This document shows positions 56,901-64,000 of a DNA stretch of 64,000 nt, in pieces. The notes beneath the pieces are model-generated. The model worked only from the letters and a program-made list of their open reading frames with translations, ran no database searches and had not been told where the DNA came from. The first letter of the stretch is position 1; every line of letters begins with the position of its first letter. The translations under genes and the position numbers were made by a program. Source of the DNA: Rhynochetos jubatus (lineage: Eukaryota > Chordata > Aves > Eurypygiformes > Rhynochetidae); contig CM050659.1 in assembly GCA_027574665.1 (NCBI GenBank), positions 25,200,482 to 25,264,481 of the forward strand. The letters are read 5' to 3'.

Positions 56901-59900
56901 TTTAGGTTGGATATTAGGGAAAATTCCTTCCCAGAAAGGTCTGTCAGGATAGGAAGGGGCTGCCCAGGGAGGTGGTGGGGTCACCAACCCAGGAGGGATT
57001 TAAGAGACGTGAGGACCAGGTGCATAGGGACATGGTTCAGTGATGGGCTTGGCAGCGCTGGGTTAACGGTTGGACTGGGTGGTCTTAAAGGCCTTTCCCA
57101 ACCTAAAGATCCCGTGATTCTATGATGCACAAACTCACAAAGTTGGGGATGGGAAGGGAGAAATGAGAGGTGAGACACTGCAAAGAGGGCAGCAGATGGG
57201 TGGCAGTAATCTTCAGAACAGCCCCCATCACCCGGTGGGGTCAGGAATAAGGTTGGACAGGTGCACATCCACTGGGGGGGGGCTCTTCTCACCACCAGCA
57301 AAGCCTGCAGGAGTCCTCTTCTGGGTGCACAAACATGCCGCAAGGGAAGAAACCCGGGACTACAGGGAGACTTTGTACAAAGAACAAACCCAGGAACAAC
57401 ACTTGCTTGTGGAGGACACACGTGACCACGGCTTCCGGCAGGAGGAACGATACGCAGAGAACTGCGGCTGAAGAGGCCGGACTGGCTACGCAGAGGGGGC
57501 ACCCGCAGAGATGCTGCTCTTGCTAACAGGGAACTGCAAGTGCAGCTCAATGCCACCGGCTCTGGAACGAGCCACGATGCCTATTATATCCGTCAAAACA
57601 CAGTACAGAAGAGTTTCCATGGGTTTAAACAGCCAAGAGCACTCCCCTCACTTATCTTGGCAATCTCATCCCCCTGGAGAGAGCACGGGCTCTGGCGGCA
57701 GCACACTGGCTGGGTAATACACTGAAAGAACAGATTTGGAAGGGATTTGAGCACGGAAATAGAACGTACAAGCGTGTTTTTCTACAAGAGTGAAGAATCA
57801 GACAGAGCAGCCCAGGCTGCCCAGGGCAGATGTAAGCAGCACAGCGAACGCCAGCTCGGCCGGGAACGCACGATCTGCCAGTCACAGTGTGTGACACCAA
57901 CCGTGGGGTCTCTGTCCCCCAGGAGACAAACCCCAACACCCTACACACCCTGAACTGGGGCTCCCTTGGCACCAGGAGCCCATGTGTTCCAGCTCTGGTG
58001 ACTAACAGGGAAATTCATACTGATAAAAGTCAACCACATTATCCAATTAACAAGCAACCGGGAGCAAACCTGTACAGGATCCTTAAGCATCATCCAGAGA
58101 ATCCGCTGGATATTTATCCAGGTAAGATCGGGATGGACTCTGTACCTCACCCAAGTATCGTGCAGAGGTCTGCAGTGCCCACAGCACTGCCAGCTTTCCT
58201 ATCAGGAGCTGTTTTCATGTGGTTCAGCAGAAACGCAGCAGCAGCCGAAAAAGCAGCGAACTGACACGACGTTCCACGGATTTTCCAATCGTTCCAAAGG
58301 CGCCATTACATCTCTGTCCCAGAATCCTGGGCTGCCACCCGAGACATCCGTACACCTACCAGAAAGGTACAGCGCCTTGTCCACCATGAACTCCTCGGCA
58401 AAGCGGATATGGCAGAAGTTCTTCTTGCTCTTCCGAATAGCTATGACCTCCCCACACTGCTCAAACACCTCCATAATGATCTGCTCGGTTCCGTTCTCCG
58501 GCAGCCCTCCGACAAACACCGTCTTGCACCCCGGGGGCCTCTCTCTCGTTGCTGGAGGGGGAAGATCTGACGAGAGGAAGAGAGAAAGCAGACTGGGTTA
58601 GGTTTTGGGTCCTCAGCACACGTTCCTTTCACCTGCCCACCTCTCCTGAGAGACGGCCGTGCCTTCCTGGCTTCCTTAAACGTATGCCCAGCTCCGCTGC
58701 ATTCACCTTCACCGAGCAGCAGGAGCTGCTACACGAGAATGAGCTCATTTACCAGCCCATTTCCAAACAACACAGGAGCCTGAAGCCCTCCAACCACTCT
58801 CTGAGCAAGCCAAGGCTCACTGAGCCCCATCGTAAGACACGAGCTGCACCAGGACCTCAACGCTTTATCCTGGGAGGTGCTACAGAAACACAGCTTAGAG
58901 GACTCTCCTAACCTAAAAGTACGTGGAAAACATATACCGAGGATCCTAAAGGGCAAACAGAGCAGTCTGCAGAGGATGCACAATATTAACGTTAAGGAAG
59001 GCCATGGCACTTGCCAGGAATTCACAGTTCGGGCTCCATCCCTTCCGAAGGACACACCAAAGGAGGGATTAAAGCAGCAGAACCAGAAGAGGACAAAAGT
59101 CCCAGGGAAACGGGACCGAGCACGTCTCGCAGGCAAGAACTGCAACGCACAGGTCTGGATGAAGTCAAGAGCCAGTTTGACACGAGAAGGGGAGGGAAAG
59201 GTGTTCCAGGCAGATAAACCATCACTGGAAGCAACCCACCGCACCAGGAAATGCTGGCAGCCCTGCGGGATGAGCGAGGGGAGCGTATGGAGAGCACAAA
59301 CACCAGGAAGGGAGCAGGAGACGCGTGTGTGGGAGCACCCCGATGGGAGTTCAGCCTCCGTGCACTCAGCGTACGCAGAGCTCAGGCCGTGGCTAGAGGG
59401 AACCTGGGAGGAGCACATACCTAGGGCAGCGTCGCTGTGTGACGGTTACTGGTTTGCCAGCATGAAGAGATGCAGCGTTACGCGTTCAGAGGCCAGGAGG
59501 GGACTAACAGCACACCTTCCCTCTGACACAGCATTTGAAATGCTTGAACTGGCTCATCAACGAGGATTTATTTTAAAAAAACCCAGCTCAGACAAAAAAA
59601 ACCCAGCACCAAAACCAACCCCACACCCAACCAAAAAAGGCCCAACCAACCCAAAAATGTTTCCAGGACAGCAGGAGAGGTTTTCCCCTGGGAATGGTGA
59701 AGAGCCAAATCATCAGGCTGGGCACCGCAGGAGTTTTATTTGGAATGCTGGCCACGGGAGCACCGCAGACTCCGGCTGCTGGGTGCCACGCGCTGGCACC
59801 TCTCATGAATCTCCCGCGGGCACAGAGTTACAAACCTCCCCCGCAACGTCTCTGCACACCGAAAGCAGCTTATTTCTAGCGAAGATCCCCGCTTCTGAAA

Positions 59901-61789
59901 ACATTCATCAAGTCCTCGTTTTTCCCTTGGTGGTTTCAAGACTGTCCGTACTGACCCGGACCCGGACCCCGGCTGGGCAGGCACTGCGGGGAGAGGCACG
60001 CCTGGGACTGCACCTCCGCTCCGACCCCCCCAGCTGGCAATTCCCAACAATCTTATACCCGAGAATCGGCCGTTGATGCTTTACGGGGCGGAACGCTTCC
60101 CACTCTCTGCTTGTCTGGCAGAAAGGGACTGGAACGAGAGTACTTAAACTGGTTCCAGCAGGACATGGACCAAAATAGTTGAAAGAAAACCAGGCAAGCT
60201 CCAAAGGAAGCGAGGCAAGGGTGTGTGCAGGAGGGCTGAAGCTGGTGGCCAGCTTCGTGGTTCAACCGTGAGATACAGTGAAAAACCTCCGGATAAAATC
60301 AGACCCTAACATAGTGTTGGATAACACTGGGCATTTTCACATTCTGAAAAGCCACTGTGCTTTGAAGAACCTGCGACTGACATCAGACTTCCGAGACAGC
60401 GGCTGAAGAACACCACCAATGACAGCTCAATACGTGTCAGCGGGTCACCCCTGAGCCAACAAAGAGCGACACCTGGAATCCCTGGGGCAGTAACTTACAG
60501 CTGTGAGGGCCACCAGGGAACAGGCAGCACTAGAACAAAGTCCTGACGCAGCAGCCACGAGCTGATCCCCTTCAGCTGAAATGGAAAGGTAAGGGAAGCA
60601 GGTTTGGTAACCAAAGAGGCCTTTATTTCACAGCAGCAATGGAGAAATTAAAGGAACTGGTTGGAAAAGTTCTAAGGACTTGAATGCAGTCAAAAATTCC
60701 AGTAAGTGAACTGCACCTGTGTCAAAGTAAGGGAAAAAAGCCTCGCCCTGCAAGGGGGGATGAGTAACCACCCCAAACCCCACGACAGAAACACCATACA
60801 GCCTGCAATGACCAGGAAAGGAACTGATTGCCACGGAAACGTGCACGTTGGAAGCAGGAGGAGAGAGCACAAAGTAAAATCTGACCAAAAAAAGTAAAAG
60901 ATGATCTAGAATCCTTTGGTGGAAATTACTGCAAGTACCGAGAAGTCCCTCAGCCAGAAAAAGTCCAAAAACCAAGGAGGTGGGACAGCCTGGGTGCTGC
61001 AAGGAACCGACCCAACTCTTTAACAGCAACAGCTAAGCATCTCCTCCACAGCCAAGGGACGAGATCTCCTACTTACCTGTCACATCGCATCTGGTTGGCT
61101 ACCTCCCACCCCCCGTCCCTGCACAACCCCAGCCAACTGACAGGCAACGACGCTTTCTCCCCCTCTTCTAAATGCCCAGGGACCGGAATGCTTTCCTCCC
61201 CGGTCCTCACCCACCGAACAGCCGACAAGGCTGTTACCGACGCAGCAAACACTCGGTGACAACAACCGGCTTCTCCTACTGCTCTGTCACCTGCCTGTCA
61301 GCACCTGGTCCGCGGCGCCTCACCCCACAGCGGCTCCGTGCAGGCAAAGCAAGGGCCGCCTCGCCCCACAGCGGCTCCGTGCAGGCAAAGCGAGGGCCGC
61401 CTCGCCCCACAGCGGCTCCGTGCAGGCAAAGCAAGGGCCGCCTCGCCCCACAGCGGCTCCGTGCAGGCAAAGCGAGGGCCGCCTCGCCCCACAGCGGCTC
61501 CGTGCAGGCAAAGCGAGGGCCGCCTCGCCCCACAGCGGCTCCGTGCAGGCAAAGCGAGGGCCGCCCCCCCACACACTCCTTCACACACACGCACGTTCCT
61601 ACAGACAGACCGAAGGCACAAAACAGGAGTTACGTGGGTTGGGCGGGAAGAGAGTGCAGCTTTTGCAGTGAATGATCTCCTTGACGGCCGGCATGTCCGG
61701 AGGGATGGGCGGTGGGACTATCCCCAAGCCTGGCATCATGGGGTTGATCGGAGGGATTCCAGTCATCATCCCAAGAGCAGGATCGAAAT
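38848..61789 (-). CDS. ENOX2: ENOX2, ecto-NOX disulfide-thiol exchanger 2 (5'-partial gene span)
   Basis: ENOX proteins are cell-surface, copper-associated hydroquinone/NADH oxidases with protein disulfide-thiol exchange activity. Eleven exons splice in frame to 548 complete residues plus stop. In order they encode a proline/methionine-rich stretch (1-51), an RRM-like domain (about 67-145; RNP2-like TVFVGGLP, RNP1-like KNFCHIRF), a basic/acidic helical region, the conserved block with FYSMIQSANSH, an acidic segment, a coiled coil (about 345-440), the HVH motif in FLHVHPFG (possible copper ligands) and a C-terminus with GVGASLEKRWKFCGF. Human ENOX2 is about 610 residues, so roughly 60 N-terminal residues lie beyond the right edge. 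The C-terminal third fits ENOX2 better than ENOX1 (SIEYICSYL, ICTAEVE). Exon positions are listed separately. Confident identification from remembered family sequence, not from a search. Confidence 0.96.
38980..41558. other. ENOX2 intron 10, with a decayed CR1 at about 41283-41392
   Basis: No further exon seen. The right end holds a sense CR1 3' end (gaagatgcccctgcccacgg .. gcgattctac). Confidence 0.6.
41559..41644 (-). CDS. ENOX2: ENOX2 coding exon 10 (86 bp)
   Basis: Acceptor ttcccag, donor AAA|GTAGGT. It encodes GIISTFLHVHPFGASIEYIC, then SYLQRLDSK. The HVH pair is among the proposed copper ligands of the family. Confidence 0.95.
42816..42924 (-). CDS. ENOX2: ENOX2 coding exon 9 (109 bp)
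   Basis: Acceptor tttgcag, donor G|GTGAGT. It encodes ESSTSRVCACSQEKECPVEK, then TLSNSPVKSEREVLLVG. The short cysteine-containing region and the SPxKSERE motif match the human ENOX2 equivalent. Confidence 0.93.
44898..45005 (-). CDS. ENOX2: ENOX2 coding exon 8: coiled coil, second half (108 bp)
   Basis: Acceptor cttccag, donor CAG|GTACGT. It encodes 36 whole codons, HLLKVQDEYKKREAELEKV through KIEKLLENLKEQ. It is a symmetric phase-0 exon, so skipping it would keep the frame. Confidence 0.95.
46246..46427 (-). CDS. ENOX2: ENOX2 coding exon 7: coiled coil, first half (182 bp)
   Basis: Acceptor ttccccag, donor AAG|GTGGGC. It encodes ALVSQVEALKEENDSLRWQL, then DAYRNEVELLKQEQGK and KLLQQALQGMQK. 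The heptad spacing of L/V residues supports a coiled coil. Confidence 0.95.
47893..48007 (-). CDS. ENOX2: ENOX2 coding exon 6: acidic segment (115 bp)
   Basis: Acceptor ccttag, donor G|GTAAAA. It encodes EIRNIHNDELMGIRREEEME, then MSDEEIEDPSEMKETEES. In human the matching stretch contains EEMTE, proposed as the quinone/antitumour-drug site of ENOX2; here the same positions read EDPSE. This exon is AT-rich compared with its neighbours. Confidence 0.95.
48835..49045. repeat. AT-rich low-complexity block: TA microsatellite and degenerate short repeats
   Basis: A (TA)n run at about 48841-48869 is followed by irregular repeats of 12-15 bp built on tcaatcactgt / attaatcac words. It stands out in a GC-rich window. 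Confidence 0.7.
49046..51249. other. ENOX2 intron 5, unique sequence
   Basis: No exon, RNA gene or clear repeat recognised. A short direct repeat of the type gcaggatacgccccatgg lies at about 50190-50237. Confidence 0.5.
51250..52045 (+). mobile_element. CR1 LINE 3' part, longest copy in the window (about 800 bp)
   Basis: Sense CR1 from the post-RT block (gatggcatccagagggaccc, gttcaaccaggccaagggca) through the common 3' blocks to a decayed terminus (ccaaaccctcctgagattcc). It lies in ENOX2 intron 5. Confidence 0.9.
53685..53791 (-). CDS. ENOX2: ENOX2 coding exon 5 (107 bp)
   Basis: Acceptor actacag, donor GAG|GTTGGT, a weaker variant donor. It encodes FEQIVAVYHSASKQKAWDHF, then TKAQRKNISVWCKQAE. 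The W-C-K motif is conserved in the family. Confidence 0.95.
54108..54159. repeat. Short tandem repeat: 4 copies of 13 bp
   Basis: The unit cagccggtaccca is repeated exactly except for the final base. It lies in the ENOX2 intron between exons 5 and 4. Confidence 0.95.
55370..55582 (-). CDS. ENOX2: ENOX2 coding exon 4 (213 bp)
   Basis: Acceptor gctgcag, donor T|GTGAGT. It encodes the helical ENOX core: FLEAIQTLLTWIERGEVNRR, then NNFYSMIQSANSHIRRLV and a lysine/glutamate helix ending FKLALSGILVQ. This block is strongly conserved between ENOX1 and ENOX2. Confidence 0.95.
56162..56395 (-). CDS. ENOX2: ENOX2 coding exon 3: end of RRM and charged helix (234 bp)
   Basis: Acceptor ccctgccag, donor G|GTAAGC. 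It encodes YRIRLGSSTDKKDTGRLHVD (end of the RRM), an arginine/glutamate-rich helix with ERHRRRLEEERF, a PPSPPPVV linker and HYSDHECSVVAEKLK. It differs from the remembered human protein only by conservative changes. Confidence 0.96.
56700..57124 (+). mobile_element. CR1 LINE 3' part of a different subfamily
   Basis: Sense CR1 with ggctcagggagacct, caggggaggtttaggttgga and ggttggactgggtggtctta, ending gtgattctatgat. It differs from the other copies, matching an older or separate subfamily. ENOX2 intron between exons 3 and 2. Confidence 0.92.
58360..58566 (-). CDS. ENOX2: ENOX2 coding exon 2: first part of RRM (207 bp)
   Basis: Acceptor ctcgtcag, donor G|GTAGGT. It encodes HLPPPATRERPPGCK, then TVFVGGLPENGTEQ (RNP2-like strand and first helix), then KKNFCHIRF (RNP1-like) and VDKALYLSG. 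The phase matches the exons on either side. Confidence 0.96.
58567..61317. other. ENOX2 intron 1, left part
   Basis: Contains a 399-codon open frame on the plus strand (58877-60076) with no recognised domain, and an A-rich stretch at about 59569-59650. Confidence 0.5.
61318..61563. repeat. Minisatellite: 6 copies of a 41-bp unit
   Basis: The unit starts cctcgccccacagcggctcc and ends gcgagggccg. Copies differ at an A/G site (gcaaggg versus gcgaggg) and at one base in the first copy. It ends 70 bp from the ENOX2 exon at 61634. Confidence 0.96.
61634..61789 (-). CDS. ENOX2: ENOX2 coding exon 1 in window (156 bp)
   Basis: Acceptor tttag precedes it and the donor is C|GTAACT. It encodes DFDPALGMMTG, then a proline/methionine-rich stretch with MMPGLGIVPPPIPP, and ends KSCTLFPPNP. 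It starts with two bases completing a codon and ends with the first base of the next. A 41-bp minisatellite begins 70 bp into the following intron. The preceding human exon (residues ending GQPILP) was not found between here and 64000. Confidence 0.95.
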
Positions 61790-64000
61790 CTAAACGAGGG
61801 AGAGAGTAAGGCAGTCAGGGAGCGGGTTGGGCTCCTACAGCGGTTTGCTCCGACAGAAACGGAGTGCTCTCCCCACACGTGCCAGCAAGAACTACCTGCA
61901 TCTACAGCGACGGAGAGGGAACACGGCAACACAACTCACCACAACTTCGGATCCGTGCCCTTACAACAACCTTCCAAAATCTGCTTCGCTGTTGCTGGCC
62001 TCGGCCAAACAGATTTTCTCTGTTCACATAAACTCCCTCCTTGTCCCCTCTGCAGACAAAACTCACTGACCACGCGATGGAGCTGCTGAGAAACCACAGG
62101 ACTTGGTCCTGAGCAAGCAACACCCAGACCGACCCGTGACAAAGTTATCACCACTGGAGGCAAACGGACCACCAGTGCAGGACAGCCCCCTCCCGAAGGG
62201 CTGGGAGAAGGCTCCCCAAAACAAGCATCCCGGCCTCCAACACGTCTGCTGGATTTCCCAGGTTTAAGCTGGGATGCTCACTACCTTCCCCCCTTCCGGC
62301 AACGTCTGTGCCAGTAAACCCAGTCCCAGCCGTGAAGCGTCAGACCAGTCTCACAAACGCTGCTGCTCCGGGCCAGCCAGCCCCGGGCACGCCACAGGTA
62401 CCGGAGCAGGCCCAGACATCCCGCTCTAAGCGGCAGAGAAGCAGTCAGGCCCCAGGACACCGGCTCCCCGCAGCCTGCGGCACGCGGCCTCGGCATCCTC
62501 TGCTCACAAGCACTCTTGAGATGGCGAAGCAGCTCTTCCTTTTCCTAGAGCTGTTCTCCAAGACGTCAGCAGGGAGCAATCTGGCCCCTGTCCACTGCTG
62601 CCTCAAGGACAACTGGGAGAGCAACAGCCAAAGCTCCCACTGCTGAGACAGCCCAGAGGATGGGGGATACGGAGCGACGCTGATCTGCTGGAAACGCAGA
62701 GACCGTTCGGAAACATCCACGCTAGAGTCCAGGATCCCGCTTGTCTTCCCAGCACAGTCCCATACAGGCACGACCTCAGCGCTGGCAGCAAGAGAGGCTG
62801 GTGCGTTCCAGCCCCTTCCCCACCGTCCCTGGCAAGGCGGTGGCTGTTCCTCCCAGCCCTACAGCCAGCGGTGCCAGGGCTCGTGCTGGGCCGTCCGCCA
62901 CATCTCAAGGACGTGAAGCCACAGCGCTTGCAAGTCTCTACGTTCACTTCACATCTGACGAGTCCGTGCCAAGGAGAGAGATCTCCCCTTGTCCTGGGAA
63001 TCTGCTTCAAGGTTAGTGACAGCAACGGCAGGGATGCCGCTCAGAAATCCCTTAATACAGAGGAGCTTGGGGAACCCAAGGGAGGAGGACGCCAAGGTGG
63101 GTGTTTCTGTGATCCAACAAGACTTCAGCTCTCTAAAAGCGTGAAGGGAAACAACCCTCGGAGGCAAAAGAACAGGGTAACGAACAGTCACGCTGTAACG
63201 AGAAGTAGAGAGTGCGTGTGCAAGGGCAAAGAGAGCCCGTGGGGCGGGGGGCTGCGGTGGGCCCCGCTGTTTGCTGCTCCACAAGACACCGTGCCAGCGG
63301 GCCCAGAGACCCGCTGCTTCCGCCTCGAGGCTAAACAGCGGCTGCAGCCCAGCGTCCGAGACGCTTAAGCAGCAGATTCAGAAGAGCCAGTCTGCATTTT
63401 TAAGAACAAAAAAAAGAAGAAAAAAAGTCCTCCAGGACTTTAAAGTGTTCAAAAACCTCCGGCCTGGCAGGTAGTTTTCGGTGGAGGCTCTGATACCCTT
63501 TATACAAAGCTGGCAGTGGCTGGGTGGAGTGAAAGCACGTTCGGTTGAGACACCGAGAACCTCTCAAAGCGCCTCAACTTGAAGCTCTACTGTTCTGCAG
63601 GAAGAGATTGGCCGGTAAGTTCGTAGGCATTTTTAGACACTTTTTACTGTGACCTGAAACTTGAGTGTCAGCGAGCTCCAGCGAAGGCACCCAAAGGACG
63701 TCACGCTCCCGTTACCTCTCACCCTTCACAGAGCCCAGAGACATGACTGGTGTAACCTCCACACCAGCCCCGTGCTTGGGGACGGACCCAAATTCGCGGA
63801 GCATCCTGCTCTCTTGCAGCCAGAGCATAAAACAAGCAGTCTGCTCCTAAAACATTCCGAGCTGTGCTGGGCGCTGACCTCCTCAGCTCCAAAGGATCAC
63901 AGCGAACACCGCTCAGAAGCCTCCCCCTCCTCCCGCAGGGGACGGGAGACCGGCTTCAAACGCGCGCTCGCCGGGGACAGACCTGTTAGCTTCACGAGCA
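61790..64000. other. ENOX2 5' intron, running off the window
   Basis: I looked for the preceding ENOX2 exon (AWATAMNNLGMAP-type) on the minus strand and did not find it. No other gene seen. Confidence 0.5.

Noticed and set aside
61172-61675. Repeat-peptide frame (SGSVQAKRGPPRPTAAPCRQ type) in the ENOX2 intron
   Set aside because: Product of the 41-bp minisatellite; three frames and the other strand are equally open.
38848-61789. ENOX1 instead of ENOX2
   Set aside because: The C-terminal part (SIEYICSYL, ICTAEVEVLM, WKFCGFDGLK) fits ENOX2 better than ENOX1 as I remember them.

Overview
This is vertebrate nuclear DNA and almost certainly a bird. The coding sequence is split into short exons with GT/AG junctions. 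The DNA is GC-rich, as in a microchromosome or gene-dense arm. The dispersed repeats are avian CR1 LINE 3' ends, recognised by the conserved 3' motif (rear part reading CCAACCCAAACCAT..GATTCTGTGAT in sense) and found in both orientations, plus one LTR remnant of the avian endogenous retrovirus type. I see no bacterial, CRISPR, tRNA or rRNA features. The species cannot be fixed from the sequence.

Three genes can be reconstructed exon by exon, all on the minus strand. From right to left they are: (1) ENOX2, ecto-NOX disulfide-thiol exchanger 2: eleven coding exons from 61789 to a stop at 38848, with the 5' end outside the window. (2) A RhoGAP gene of the ARHGAP6/36/40 family, called ARHGAP36-like here because it sits next to ENOX2: ten firm coding exons from 32670 to a stop at 23359, plus one possible upstream exon at 35439-35328. 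(3) A small RGCC-like gene (regulator of cell cycle, RGC-32 family): a non-coding first exon near 18.7 kb and four coding exons from 18499 to 16125, giving a complete 101-residue protein. Every exon length was checked against its codon count and every junction keeps frame.

Left of 15.5 kb I recognise no protein-coding gene. That part holds a perfect 41-bp inverted repeat at 1199-1284, CR1 fragments, a 52-bp minisatellite at 6991-7562, and a CpG-rich promoter-like segment at about 7940-8160 with SP1, E-box, NRF1 and YY1 motifs and a possible minus-strand first exon.

The three genes do not form a pathway. Their linkage is informative because human RGCC and ENOX1 lie in the same 13q14 region, so an RGCC-like gene near ENOX2 looks like the other half of an ancient duplicated block. 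The most useful observations are these: the ARHGAP36-like RhoGAP domain keeps the catalytic arginine finger that mammalian ARHGAP36 has lost; an antisense CR1 supplies the branch-point region of one ARHGAP exon; the ENOX2 motif proposed as a quinone/drug site in human is replaced; and there are two striking hairpins and several minisatellites. I found no convincing new multi-gene system.
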